Source: Procambarus clarkii
Lineage: Eukaryota > Arthropoda > Malacostraca > Decapoda > Cambaridae
Assembly: GCF_040958095.1 (NCBI RefSeq)
Contig: NC_091188.1
Location: 39,409,612 to 39,473,611, forward strand
Length of the DNA stretch: 64,000 bases
Reading direction: 5' to 3'
This document shows positions 8,883 through 19,689 of this stretch, one piece after another. The notes under the pieces were generated by a model. The model did not search any database. It was not told where the DNA came from and worked only from the letters and a program-made list of their open reading frames with translations. Every line of letters begins with the position of its first letter. The first letter of the stretch is position 1. A program made the position numbers and the translations under genes.

Positions 8883-9779
8883 GGGGCGAGGCTCATGGCG
8901 TCCCAGGATCAATGTTTACACCCTGACTGGGGAAGCCAGGAAAGGAATCACCCAAAAATCCTGCGGCTTCCCCCCCCCCCCCCCCCTAGTGGCGGGCGTC
9001 GGCATCACCTTCCCGCCAAAACACCTCCCAGCCGTCTCGCTGGCTAAAGGTCAGACTTAACAGGACAAACACGACACAAGAGAATGAAATATGAAGACAG
9101 AACTCGAGACGTAGTGTGAGAAAGTTGCCGGGAGGAGGCCCATGAACCCCTCGGCTGAGGTTCCTGTAAATCACAGTAAGTTCCCCAGCTTGTGTTGACG
9201 TGGTGCTGAGACAGCTGGGAGGTGCTGGGATGAGGTCATTCCCAGCAGGCTGACGTCACTACCTGGTGCTGATATTAGCACCTACTTAGCTCGTCTACTT
9301 AAGCAGCGGTGGTGCTTCTACTTAAGAAGCAGTGAAGCTCCTCTACATTTCTTATTTTTTTTTAGTTTTCCGATATCGAAGGCACAGAGAAAATCAGTAA
9401 TCATCAAACTATGTTTGGACTATAGTACCGCTAAGACTTTCCTTCAGTTCATTGGCTTTGTTAGAGAAACCATCTGCATTTGTGCAGTGAATCTTGAGAG
9501 TTCTTCGTAACACTAATTTCCTGTTGCGCTCCAAAGATGGCTGGGAATGGAAGGAGGGACTGTACAGAAGTAAGAATAATGAGATTATTAGGGTGTGGAG
9601 ATAGGAAATGAAGTTATCCTTGAGTTTACCCTGGGGTAGTTCCAAGGATCAGTCAGCCGAGGCCCGGTCTCCGACCTGACCAAACTGTTGAGGGTCTGGT
9701 TGACAAGACTTTTCCATGATCTTGTTGCATCACAGTCTGCAACTATGCTAATGCCCAGTCTGGCGTAGGTGTCATAGCA
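8883..9779. other. Single-copy sequence with a C run and a tail relic
   Basis: No gene is recognised. It contains a C17-like run at about 8970-8986 and a small imperfect inverted repeat near 9290-9340. At about 9642-9705 a minus-strand relic resembles the LINE-A1 tail (GGCCCGGTCTCCGACC). The 78-residue minus-strand frame at 9409-9645 matches nothing I know, although its CTNADGFSNKANELKE stretch resembles the LINE-B endonuclease start. It may be a short diverged LINE-B fragment. Confidence 0.5.
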
Positions 9780-12700
9780 CTGGTGGGAGGTGGTGGGAGA
9801 GTCTGGGTGTAGTGGGAGGAGGTGGGAGTCTGGGTGTAGTGGGAGGTAGTGGTGGGAGAGTCTGGGTGTAGTGGGAGAGTCTGGGTGTAGTGGGAGGAGG
9901 TGGTGGGAGAGTCTGGGTGTAGAGGGAGGTGGTGGTGGGAGAGTCTGGGTGTAGTGGGAGGTGGTGGTCGGTGAGTCTGGGTGTAGTGGGAGGTGGTGGG
10001 AGAGTCTGGGTGTAGTGGGAGAGTCTGGGTGTAGTGGGAGGAGGTGGTGGGAGAGTCTGGGTGTAGTGGGAGAGTCTGGGTGTAGTGGGAGGTGGTGGTG
10101 GGAGAGTCTGGGTGTAGTGGGAGGTGGTGGTAGGTGAGTCTGGGTGTAGTGGGAGGAGGTGGGAGAGTCTGGGTGTAGTGGGAGGAGGTGGTGGGAGAGT
10201 CTGGGTGTAGTGGGAGGAGGTGGTGGGAGAGTCTGGATGTAGTGGGAGAGTCTGGGTGTAGTGGGAGGAGGTGGGAGTCTAGGTGTAGTGGGAGGAGGTG
10301 GTGGGAGAGTCTGGGTGTAGTGGGAGAGTCTGGGTGTAGTGGGAGAGTCTGGGTGTAGTGGGAGGAGTTGGTGAGAGAGTCTGGGTGTAGTGGGAGGAGG
10401 TGGTGGGAGAGTCTGGGTGTACTGGGAGAGTCTGGGTGTACTGGGAGAGTCTGGGTGTACTGGGAGAGTCTGGGTGTACTGGGAGGAGGTGGGAGTCTGG
10501 GTGTAGTGGGAGGTGATGGTGGGAGAGTCTGGGTGTAGTGGGAGGTGGTGGTGGGTGAGTCTGGGTGTAGTGGGAGGAGGTGGGAGAGTCTGGGTGTAGT
10601 GGGAGGAGGTGGTGGGTGAGTCTGGGTGTAGTGGGAGGAGGTGGTGGGAGAGTCTGGATGTAGTGGGAGAGTCTGGGTGTAGTGGGAGAGTCTGGGTGTA
10701 GTGGGAGGAGGTGGGAGTCTAGGTGTAGTGGGAGGAGGTGGTGGGAGAGTCTGGGTGTAGTGGGAGAGTCTGGGTGTAGTGGGAGGAGTTGGTGAGAGAG
10801 TCTGGGTGTAGTGGGAGGAGGTGGTGGGAGAGTCTGGGTGAACTGGGAGAGTCTGGGTGTAGTGGGAGGAGGTGGGAGTCTGGGTGTAGTGGGAGGTGGT
10901 GATGGGAGAGTCTGGGTGTAGTGGGAGGAGGTGGGAGTCTGGGTGTAGTGGGAGGTGGTGGGAGTCTGGGTGTAGTGGGAGGTGGTGGTGGGTGAGTCTG
11001 GGTGTAGTGGGAGGAGGTGGTGGGAGAGTCTGGGTGTAGTGGGAGGAGGTGGTGGGAGAGTATGGGTGTAGTGGGAGGTGGTGGTGGGTGAGTCTGGGTG
11101 TAGTGGGAGGAGGTGGTGGGAGAGTCTGGGTGTAGTGGGAGGAGGTGGTGGGAGAGTCTGGGTGTAGTGGGAGGAGGTGGTGGGATAGTCTTGGTGTAGT
11201 GGGAGGGGGTGGTGGGAGAGTCTGGGTGTAGTGGGATGAGGTGGGAGAGTCTGGGTGTAGTGGGAGGAGGTGGGAGAGTCTGGGTGTAGTGGGAGGAGGT
11301 GGGAGAGTCTGGGTGTAGTGGGAGGAGGTGGTGGGAGAGTCTGGGTGTAGTGGGAGGAGGTGGTGGGAGAGTCTGGGTGTAGTGGGAGGAGGTGGTGGGA
11401 GAGTCTGGGTGTAGTGGGAGGAGGTGGTGGGAGAGTCTGGGTGTAGTGGGAGGAGGTGGTGGGAGAGTCTGGGTGTAGTGGGAGGAGGTGGTGGGAGAGT
11501 CTGGGTGTAGTGGGAGGAGGTGGTGGGAGAGTCTGGGTGTAGTGGGAGGAGGTGGTGGGAGAGTCTGGGTGTAGTGGGAGGAGGTGGTGGGAGAGTCTGG
11601 GTGTAGTGGGAGGGGGTGGTGGGAGAGTCTGGGTGTAGTGGGAGGAGGTGGTGGGAGAGTCTGGGTGTAGTGGGAGGAGGTGGTGGGAGAGTCTGGGTGT
11701 AGTGGGAGGAGGTGGTGGGAGAGTCTGGGTGTAGTGGGAGGAGGTGGTGGGAGAGTCTGGGTGTAGTGGGAGGGGGGTGGTGGGAGAGTCTGGGTGTAGT
11801 GGGAGGGGGTGGTGGGAGAGTCTGGGTGTAGTGGGAGGAGGTGGAAGAGTCTGGGTGTAGTGGGAGGAGGTGGTGGGAGAGTCTGGGTGTAGTGGGAGGA
11901 GGTGGTGGGAGAGTCTGGGTGTAGTGGGAGGAGGTGGTGGGAGAGTCTGGGTGTAGTGGGAGGAGGTGGTGGGAGAGTCTGGGTGTAGTGGGAGGTGGTG
12001 GTGGGAGAGTCTGGGTGTAGTGGGAGGAGGTGGTGGGAGAGTCTGGGTGTAGTGGGAGGAGGTGGTGGGAGAGTTTGGGTGTAGTGGGAGGAGGTGGTGG
12101 GAGAGTCTGGGTGTAGTGGGAGGAGGTGGTGGGAGAGTCTGGGTGTAGTGGGAGGAGGTGGTGGGAGAGTCTGGGTGTAGTGGGAGGGGGTGGTGGGAGA
12201 GTCTGGGTGTAGTGGGAGGGGGTGGTGGGAGAGTCTGGGTGTAGTGGGAGGAGGTGGAAGAGTCTGGGTGTAGTGGGAGGAGGTGGGAGAGTCTGGGTGT
12301 AGTGGGAGGAGGTGGTGGGAGAGTCTGGGTGTAGTGGGAGGAGGTGGTGGGAGAGTCTGGGTGTAGTGGGAGGAGGTGGTGGGAGAGTCTGGGTGTAGTG
12401 GGAGGAGGTGGTGGGAGAGTCTGGGTGTAGTGGGAGGAGGTGGTGGGAGAGTCTGGGTGTAGTGGGAGGAGGTGGTGGGAGAGTCTGGGTGTAGTTGGAG
12501 GAGGTGGTGGGAGAGTCTGGGTGTAGTTGGAGGAGGTGGTGGGAGAGTCTGGGTGTAGTGGGAGGAGGTGGTGGGAGAGTCTGGGTGTAGTGGGAGGAGG
12601 TGGTGGGAGAGTCTGGGTGTAGTGGGAGGAGGTGGTGGGAGAGTCTGGGTGTAGTGGGAGGAGGTGGTGGGAGAGTCTGGGTGTAGTGGAAGGAGGTGGT

Positions 12701-14787
12701 GGGAGAGTCTGGGTGTAGTGGGAGGAGGTGGTGGGAGAGTCTGGGTGTAGTGGGAGGTGGTGGTGGGTGAGTCTGGGTGTAGTGGGAGGAGGTGGTGGGA
12801 GAGTCTGGGTGTAGTGGGAGGAGGTGGTGGGAGAGTCTGGGTGTAGTGGGAGGAGGTGGTGGGATAGTCTTGGTGTAGTGGGAGGGGGTGGTGGGATAGT
12901 CTTGGTGTAGTGGGAGGGGGTGGTGGGAGAGTCTGGGTGTAGTGGGATGAGGTGGGAGAGTCTGGGTGTAGTGGGAGGAGGTGGGAGAGTCTGGGTGTAG
13001 TGGGAGGAGGTGGGAGAGTCTGGGTGTAGTGGGAGGAGGTGGTGGGAGAGTCTGGGTGTAGTGGGAGGAGGTGGTGGGAGAGTCTGGGTGTAGTGGGAGG
13101 TGGTGGTGGGTGAGTCTGGGTGTAGTGGGAGGAGGTGGTGGGAGAGGCTGGGTGTAGTGGGAGGAGGTGGTGGGAGAGTCTGGGTGAAGTGGGAGGAGGT
13201 GGTGGGATAGTCTTGGTGTAGTGGGAGGGGGTGGTGGGAGAGTCTGGGTGTAGTGGGATGAGGTGGGAGAGTCTGGGTGTAGTGGGAGGAGGTGGGAGAG
13301 TCTGGGTGTAGTGGGAGGAGGTGGGAGAGTCTGGGTGTAGTGGGAGGAGGTGGTGGGAGAGTCTGGGTGTAGTGGGAGGAGGTGGTGGGAGAGTCTGGGT
13401 GTAGTGGGAGGAGGTGGTGGGAGAGTCTGGGTGTAGTGGGAGGAGGTGGTGGGAGAGTCTGGGTGTAGTGGGAGGAGGTGGTGGGAGAGTCTGGGTGTAG
13501 TGGGAGGAGGTGGTGGGAGAGTCTGGGTGTAGTGGGAGGAGGTGGTGGGAGAGTCTGGGTGTAGTGGGAGGGGGTGGTGGGAGAGTCTGGGTGTAGTGGG
13601 AGGGGGTGGTGGGAGAGTCTAGGTGTAGTGGGAGGAGGTGGTGGGAGAGTCTGGGTGTAGTGGGAGGAGGTGGTGGGAGAGTCTGGGTGTAGTGGGAGGA
13701 GGTGGTGGGAGAGTCTGGGTGTAGTGGGAGGAGGTGGTGGGAGAGTCTGGGTGTAGTGGGAGGGGGTGGTGGGAGAGTCTGGGTGTAGTGGGAGGGGGTG
13801 GTGGGAGAGTCTGGGTGTAGTGGGAGGGGGTGGTGGGAGAGTCTGGGTGTAGTGGGAGGGGGTGGAAGAGTCTGGGTGTAGTGGGAGGAGGTGGGAGAGT
13901 CTGGGTGTAGTGGGAGGAGGTGGTGGGAGAGTCTGGGTGTAGTGGGAGGAGGTGGTGGGAGAGTCTGGGTGTAGTGGGAGGTGGTGGGAGAGTCTGGGTG
14001 TAGTGGGAGGTGGTGGGAGAGTCTGGGTGTAGTGGGAGGAGGTGGTGGGAGAGTCTGGGTGTAGTGGGAGGAGGTGGTGGGAGAGTCTGGGTGTAGTGGG
14101 AGGAGGTGGTGGGAGAGTCTGGGTGTAGTGGGAGGTGGTGGTGGGTGAGTCTGGGTGAAGTGGGAGGAGGTGGTGGGAGAGTCTGGGTGTAGTGGGAGGT
14201 GGTGGTGGGTGAGTCTGGGTGAAGTGGGAGGAGGTGGTGGGAGAGTCTGGGTGTAGTGGGCGGTGGGAGAGTCTGGGTGTAGTGGGAGGAGGTGGTGGGA
14301 GAGTCTGGGTGTAGTGGGCGGTGGGAGAGTCTGGGTGTAGTGGGAGGAGGTGGTGGGAGAGTCTGGGTGTAGTGGAAGGAGGTGGTGGGAGAGTCTGGGT
14401 GTAGTGGGTGGTGGGAGAGTCTGGGTGTAGTGGGAGGAGGTGGTGGGAGAGTCTGGGTGTAGTGGGAGGTGGTGGGAGAGTCTGGGTGTAGTGGGAGGTG
14501 GTGGGAGAGAGTCTGGGTGTAGTGGGAGGTGGTGGGAGAGAGTCTGGGTGTAGTGGGAGGAGAAGGTGGGAGAGTCTGGGTGTAGTGGGAGGAGGTGGGA
14601 GAGAGAATGGGTGTAGTGGGAGGTGGGAGAGTCTGGGTGTAGTGGGAGGTGGGAGAGTCTGGGTGTAGTGGGAGGTGGGAGAGTCTGGGTGTAGTGGGAG
14701 GAGGTGGGAGAGAGTCTCGGTGTAGTGGGAGGAGGTGGGACAGTCAGGGTGTAGTGGGAGGAGGTGGGAGAGAGACTGGGTGTAGGG
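9780..14787. repeat. 5-kb G-rich 32-bp minisatellite
   Basis: About 160 copies of a 32-bp unit (GTGGGAGGAGGTGGTGGGAG followed by AGTCTGGGTGTA) with shorter 21-29-bp variants near both edges. The plus strand is almost free of C, with several GGG/GG tracts per unit. A marked run (GGATAGTCTTGG, then a GGGATGAGGTGGG unit, then three short units) recurs near 11183, 12863-12900 and 13207, which shows block duplication. Because 32 is not a multiple of three and the minus strand lacks stops, frames over 1,300 residues stay open; they encode only Pro/Thr/His-rich repeats. Confidence 0.97.
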
Positions 14788-14991
14788 TGTCCCACGGTGG
14801 CTTACCACTTGGTAAACTACCAAAGTACTGGCAGTTTAAACAACATAGAGTTAGAATACGCTATTTGGCAACTGGTGCAATGTAAACAAACTTTGCCATT
14901 CAGAAACGTTTTCCTTCATCAGCTGACCATTCCCAGGAGAAGAAAACGTCGGTGCCGGGCGTATGCCACCACCTGCTTGATGGGGTTCTGG

Positions 14992-15148
14992 CAGTGATGC
15001 GGTGGAGGCTGACTCCATACACAGTTTATAATGTAGATATGATAGAGCCCAGTAGGCTCAGGAACCTGTACACCAGTTGATTGACGGTTGAGAGGCGGGA
15101 CCAAAGAGCCAGAGCTCAACCCCCGCAACCACAACTAGGTGAGTACAC
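14992..15148 (+). mobile_element. LINE-B2 3' end fragment
   Basis: Begins GCAGTGATGCGGTGGAGGCT and runs through AGAGGCGGGACCAAAGAGCC to ACAACTAGGTGAGTAC. The first part still reads as the last LINE-B-type codons (AVEADSIHSL). It is preceded at about 14968-14991 by about 24 bases of 120-bp satellite on the minus strand, so two LINE tails are fused here. Confidence 0.8.
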
Positions 15149-15485
15149 GCTGGACACACGTGGTTGTGTTTACATCTTCATGACGAGGAGTCACAACCCC
15201 ACAACCACCTCTCACAATAGTAGGCATCCACCAGTCTCAGGAGACTATGGAGTTGCGCTCTGATTGTCGGTCTGGAGTGGCTTCTCCAGGGCGCAAAGCT
15301 GTTACCCATGCAGCAGTTCCCCACCCCCCCCTCTCCAGGGCGCAAAGCTAGGGTAGGTTGATACGGGGGAGCTGTTACCCATGCAGCAGGTTCACCCCCA
15401 CCCTCCCCACGTCACTTCAACCGTCTCTCCACAATCAATCACCTATCTGTGATTGCAGGTTTGAGCTCAAATTGTTGATGGTTCA
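15149..15485. other. Single-copy sequence with a local duplication
   Basis: No gene is seen. A segment starting CTCCAGGGCGCAAAGCT and containing TTACCCATGCAGCAG is present twice (about 15283 and 15333), with about 25 extra bases in the second copy. Confidence 0.6.
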
Positions 15486-17128
15486 CTTCTCATCGTTGAG
15501 AGGTGGAGCCACTCTTCTCATGGGTGAGAGGTGGAGCCACTCATATCATGGGTGAGAGGTGGAGCCACTCTTCTCATGGGTGAGAGGTGGAGCCACTCTT
15601 CTCATGGGTGAGAGGTGGAGCCACTCTTCTCATGGGTGAGAGGTGGAGCCACTCTTCTCATGGGTGAGAGGTGGAGCCACTCTTCTCATGGGTGAGAGGT
15701 GGAGCCACTCTTCTCATGGGTGAGAGGTGGAGCCACTCTTCTCATGGGTGAGAGGTTGCCACTCTCTTCTCATGGTTGAGAGGTGAAGCCACTCTTCTCA
15801 TGGGTGAGAGGTTGCCACACTCTTCTCATGGGTGAGAGGTGGAGCCACTCTTCTCATGGGTGAGAGGTGGAGTCACTCTTCTCATGGGTGAGAGGTGGAG
15901 CCACTCTTCTCGTGGGTGAGAGGTGGAGCCACTCTTCTCATGGGTGAGAGGTGGAGCCACTCTCTTCTCATGGGTGAGAGGTGGAGCCACTCTCCTCATG
16001 GTTGAGAGGTGGAGCCACTCTCCTCATGGGTGAGAGGTGAGCCACTCTTCTCATGGGTGAGAGGTGGAGCTACTCTCCTCATGGTTGAGAGGTGGAGCCA
16101 CTCTTCTCATGGGTGAGAGGTTGCCACTCTCTTCTCATGGTTGAGAGGTGGAGCCACTCTCCTCATGGTTGAGAGGTGAGCCACTCTTCTCATGGGTGAG
16201 AGGTTGCCACTCTCTTCTCATGGTTGAGAGGTGGAACCACTCTCCTCATGGTTGAGAGGTGAGCCACTCTTCTCATGGGTGAGAGGTGAGCCACTCTTCT
16301 CATGGTTGAGAGGTGGAGCCACTCTTCTCATAGGTGAGAGGTGGAGCCACTCTTCTCATGGTTGAGAGGTGAGCCACTCTTCTCATGGTTGAGATGTGGA
16401 GCCACTCTTCTCATGGGTGAGAGGTGAGCCACTCTCCTCATGGTTGAGAGGTGGAGCCACTCTTCTCATGGGTGAGAGGTGAGCCACTCTCCTCATGGTT
16501 GAGAGGTGGAGCCACTCTTCTCATGGTTGAGAGGTGAGCCACTCTCCTCATGGGTGAGAGGTGAGCCACTCTCCTCATGGGTGAGAGGTGAGCCACTCTT
16601 CTCATGGTTGAGAGGTGGAGCCACTCTCTTCTCATGGGTGAGAGGTGGAGCCACTCTCTTCTCATGGGTGAGAGGTGAGCCACTCTATTCTCATGGGTGA
16701 GAGGTGAGCCACTCTTCTCATGGGTGAGAGGTGAGCCACTCTTCTCATGGGTGAGAGGTGGAGCCACTCTTCTCATGGGTGAGAGGTGGAGCCACTCTCT
16801 TCTCATGGGTGAGAGGTGAGCCATTCTTCTCATGGGTGAGAGGTGGAGCCACTCTTCTCATGGGTGAGAGGTGAGCCACTCTCTTCTCATGGGTGAGAGG
16901 TGGAGCCACTCTCTTCTCATGGTTGAGAGGTGAGCCACTCTTCTCATGGTTGAGAGGTAGAGCCACTCTCTTCTCATGGTTGAGAGGTAGAGCCACTCTC
17001 TTCTCATGGTTGAGAGGTAGAGCCACTCTCTTCTCATGGTTGAGAGGTGGAGCCACTCTCTTCTCATGGGTGAGAGGTGGAGCCACTCTCTTCTCATGGG
17101 TGAGAGGTGAGCCACTCTTCTCATGGTT
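15486..17128. repeat. 28-bp minisatellite (GAGAGGTGGAGCCACTCTTC type)
   Basis: About 58 copies with a 28-bp base period. Variants are 27 bp (GGTGAGCC), 30 bp (CTCTCTTCTC) and GTTGAG in place of GGTGAG. The left part is homogeneous; the right half mixes variants in blocks. There is no gene, and the frames on both strands are repeat-derived. The 17129-17424 flank is mostly single-copy, with a short AAGATATTGGT repeat at about 17226-17287. Confidence 0.95.
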
Positions 17129-17557
17129 GTCAGGTACCTTGAGGTTACCTGTAATTGGTTTTGCGGGTCTTGAGCGTCCCAGTCTAGTAGAGCAAGCCGC
17201 CTCCTTGCTGAAGATCTGGTAAGCCAGGATATTGGAGACATAATATTGGTAAGATATTACTAAGATATTGGTAAGACAAGATATTGGTATGTGGTCTGAG
17301 GTAAGAATCACGTCTCGGTTGCTCTGTTACCACTTGGAGGTACTGATCAAGTACATTTAAGCCAGCACAAATACCCTGGGTTTTCACACTGAATGATCCT
17401 AAGTTTACATTGTTGACTATTGCTCTTTGGATAATTAAAAGATTCGTCTTCCTACTTTATCAGGAATTCCTTCATGCTCAGTTGGAGGACAATTACACCA
17501 TGGGCACATCTGTCGAAAGCTTCTAGTATGTGTCTAATACAATGGCGTTTTGTTCGT

Positions 17558-17970
17558 GTTCCATATTTTTTTTGTTTTTTTTTGAGATATATACAAGAGT
17601 TGTTACATTCTTGTAGAGCCACTAGTACGTGTAGCGTTTCGGGCAGGTCCCTGGAATACGATCCCCGCCGCGAAGAATCGTTGTTACAACCAAGTACACA
17701 TTTTACTGTTGAGTTAAACAGAGGCTACAGTTAAGGATTTGCGCCCAGTAAATCCTCCCCGGCCAGGATACGAACCCATGACAAAGCGCTCGCGGTACGC
17801 CAGGCGAGTGTCTTACCACCACACCACGGAGACTGCAAAAACATTATTGCCAACAGCATTTGGTGTTCCCAGGCGGTCACCCATCCAAGTACTAACCAAA
17901 CCCAACGTTGCATAATTAACTTCGCTGATCGGAGGAGAAGAGGTGTTCTCAACGTGGTATGGCCGTTGGC
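17558..17970 (-). mobile_element. Composite 5S rRNA-tRNA SINE
   Basis: Read on the minus strand: a near-complete 5S rRNA sequence (17970-17849), a linker of about 16 bases, then a tRNA-like unit with A-box-like TGGTGTGGTGG and B box GGTTCGTATCC. An unrelated body (ACAGTAAAATGTGTACTTGG ... GCGGGGATCGTATTCCAGG) follows, then CTCTTGTATATATCTC and an A-rich tail at 17560-17582. A 5'-truncated relative with a long poly-A lies at 59572-59766. It is inserted in a LINE-A relic. 5S-tRNA chimeric heads are known in vertebrate SINEs (AmnSINE1), so the design is plausible, but a chance junction of a 5S pseudogene and a SINE is not excluded by one copy. Confidence 0.75.
17849..17970 (-). pseudogene. 5S rRNA-derived sequence
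   Basis: 122 bases with the termini GCCAACGGCCATACCACG and ATGCTGTTGGC that pair in helix I. It carries the core TGGTTAGTACTTGGATGGG. The internal promoter C box (TGGATGGGTGACCGCCTGGG, about 17867-17889) is intact. The A box carries a 4-base insertion (GTTAATTATGCAACG where 5S normally has GTTAAGCAACG). The usual length is about 120. It is followed without a T-run terminator by the tRNA-like part of the SINE, so it is not an ordinary 5S gene. Confidence 0.88.
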
Positions 17971-18289
17971 AAATTGAATTAAGTCATCTCACTTGAGTTT
18001 GACATGTAAGGTCCTGTCACTGTGAGAGGCGGGAGCATCCTACTCTGAACCCTTGTTGTCCTGGGTTATGTAGAGCTGTTATGATAGGTGATGTTAGTGC
18101 TATCGGTCTTTTATCATTTTTGGCCATTGCTTTACTGCCTCCTTTGTGGAGTGGCGCTATCTCCACTGTATTAAGTGTGTCGGGCACACCACCAGTACCT
18201 GGGCTGGCGCCGACTGATGTTCTGTGGGGTTAGAGACACTTGAGTTGTAGTTGACGTCATGTTCATCAACAATTGCGTTGTCAATTCCT

Positions 18290-18382
18290 CAGTGTTACAC
18301 ACAGAAACCACAATAGCGTGATGCATCAAATGAACAAATCCAATAGGGCCGTGACGAGGATTCGAACCTACGTCCTCAGTGT
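18290..18382 (-). mobile_element. SINE-G fragment (tRNA-like head)
   Basis: The minus strand reads GACGTAGGTTCGAATCCTCG, with a perfect B box, then GTCACGGCCC and TTTGATGCATCACGCTATTG. I recall this head as a common decapod repeat. Only about 90 bases are present. Confidence 0.65.
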
Positions 18383-18569
18383 GTTTATGACTTCACTAAA
18401 ATAAAAGTTGTGTTGTGTACTAAAATATAATATACATCGAAATTAACTATTTTGGAATGTGATCTTCATTGCCAGCTCATCAACTGTAATGTTTATGAGT
18501 CACTCGCTTCCCGGAGTTGAAAGTTGAATATTCTTTAATCTGTGAACCTTCTCAATTGTGGGGAAAGTT

Positions 18570-18750
18570 GATTACCTCTTGGGAGACGTGGAAGCGAGGG
18601 GAATTAACAGGAGAAAGCGCCAAGCCTCTGTTATTATATAGCGTCTAGGAAGGGATATGAGGACAAGGCGCTGGGATACGACGGAGGGACGGAACTGTGC
18701 CCTACTTCTTGCACCATCGGGGATCGAGCTCAGACCCCCACAAGAAACGA
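18570..18750 (-). mobile_element. SINE-E copy
   Basis: Shares AGCGCCAAGCC, TATATAGC and a GGGGAT[CT]GA[AG] B-box-like stretch with the copies at 18911-19025 and 53455-53625. It is diverged. The single-copy stretch 18383-18569 holds nothing I recognise. Confidence 0.65.
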
Positions 18751-18793
18751 CCACATCAAGTGGATGACATGGACTGCAACCTCTTCTCTTACT

Positions 18794-18910
18794 AAGAACG
18801 TCGCTTTTCGCTCGTAGGTGTTACATACGGCCAAAAATCGTCGTATTAGAAAATGGAAAGTGACGTACTGTCCCGTTTTTTGTTTTGGGTCCTCTGGTAG
18901 GTTAGCACAT
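18794..18910 (+). mobile_element. Repeat D copy
   Basis: Starts CTAAGAACGTCGCTTTTCGC, then TACATACGGCCAAAAATCGT, ending GGGTCCTCTGGTAGGTTAG. Other copies lie at 40645, 45050 and 49526, all on the plus strand. The type of element is unknown; no frame, TIR or clear pol III box is seen. Confidence 0.75.
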
Positions 18911-19025
18911 CCCTCTCAGTCGAACCACTTGGGGTGGACGGTAGAGCGACTCAAATCCTTATCGTGACCCCTTCCCAGTGTTATATAGTCGTAATGGCTT
19001 GGTGCTTTCCCCTGATAGTTCTAGC
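18911..19025 (+). mobile_element. SINE-E copy, opposite orientation
   Basis: Reads ATCCTTATCGTGACCCCTTC then TATATAGTCGTAATGGCTTG, the same family as 18570-18750 and 53455-53625 but on the plus strand. It directly follows repeat D. The 19026-19251 flank is single-copy with C and G runs. Confidence 0.65.
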
Positions 19026-19251
19026 CCCGCCCTACCCCCCCCCCCTCCCGTCACAGGTCAGGGGGTGATCAAGATGTCAGCTGCTGACAACGACGTCACG
19101 TGACGCTCAGGTCATAGTGAATTAACGACAATTGTTGGTAATTGCTGGAAGGGGGATGTGGGAGGGGGATGTGGGAGGGGAAGTGGAAGGGGGTAATGGC
19201 CACAGATAATATGGCTGACCTGCTCCGTATTAAGATAATTGGTGATCCCTA

Positions 19252-19510
<259 letters not shown>

Positions 19511-19689
19511 ACAATATACCATCCCCTATCCCCACTCCCCCGTGGCAGTGGGGTGTGTAGGGAGAGGCTCCCAGGCAGTAAGGTGTGGCTCAGTCACGGC
19601 CCAAACAGCTCCGCTCTGCAAGACCAACTTGTGCGAGGTTACTGCTGTCTTCTGATATATGGCCAGGGCGCCCAGCCCCTGGGGAGCAA

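Larger units (their letters stand above)
17425..18240 (-). mobile_element. LINE-A relic, split by a SINE
   Basis: Minus-strand RT fragments at 17425-17557 (AFDRCAHGV, equivalent to the LINE-A1 AFDKCDHGV motif) and about 17985-18240, which aligns with the minus-strand LINE-A at 35080-35340 (GTGATGTTAGTGCTATCGGT). The 5S-tRNA SINE sits between them. It is strongly diverged and older than most LINE-A copies here. Confidence 0.75.

Noticed and set aside
8508-9060. Poly-Ala / poly-Leu frames as a coding GCA repeat
   Set aside because: Trinucleotide repeat open in several frames with no flanking exon signals or known protein.
10279-14823. 1,514-codon minus-strand open frame (Pro/Thr/His repeats), also 1,358 codons in another frame
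   Set aside because: The 32-bp unit lacks stops on that strand in all frames, so several frames are open at once. There is no domain, no codon bias and no flanking gene structure.
17849-17970. Functional 5S rRNA gene
   Set aside because: The internal A box has a 4-base insertion, there is no T-run terminator at the end, and a tRNA-like SINE body follows directly.
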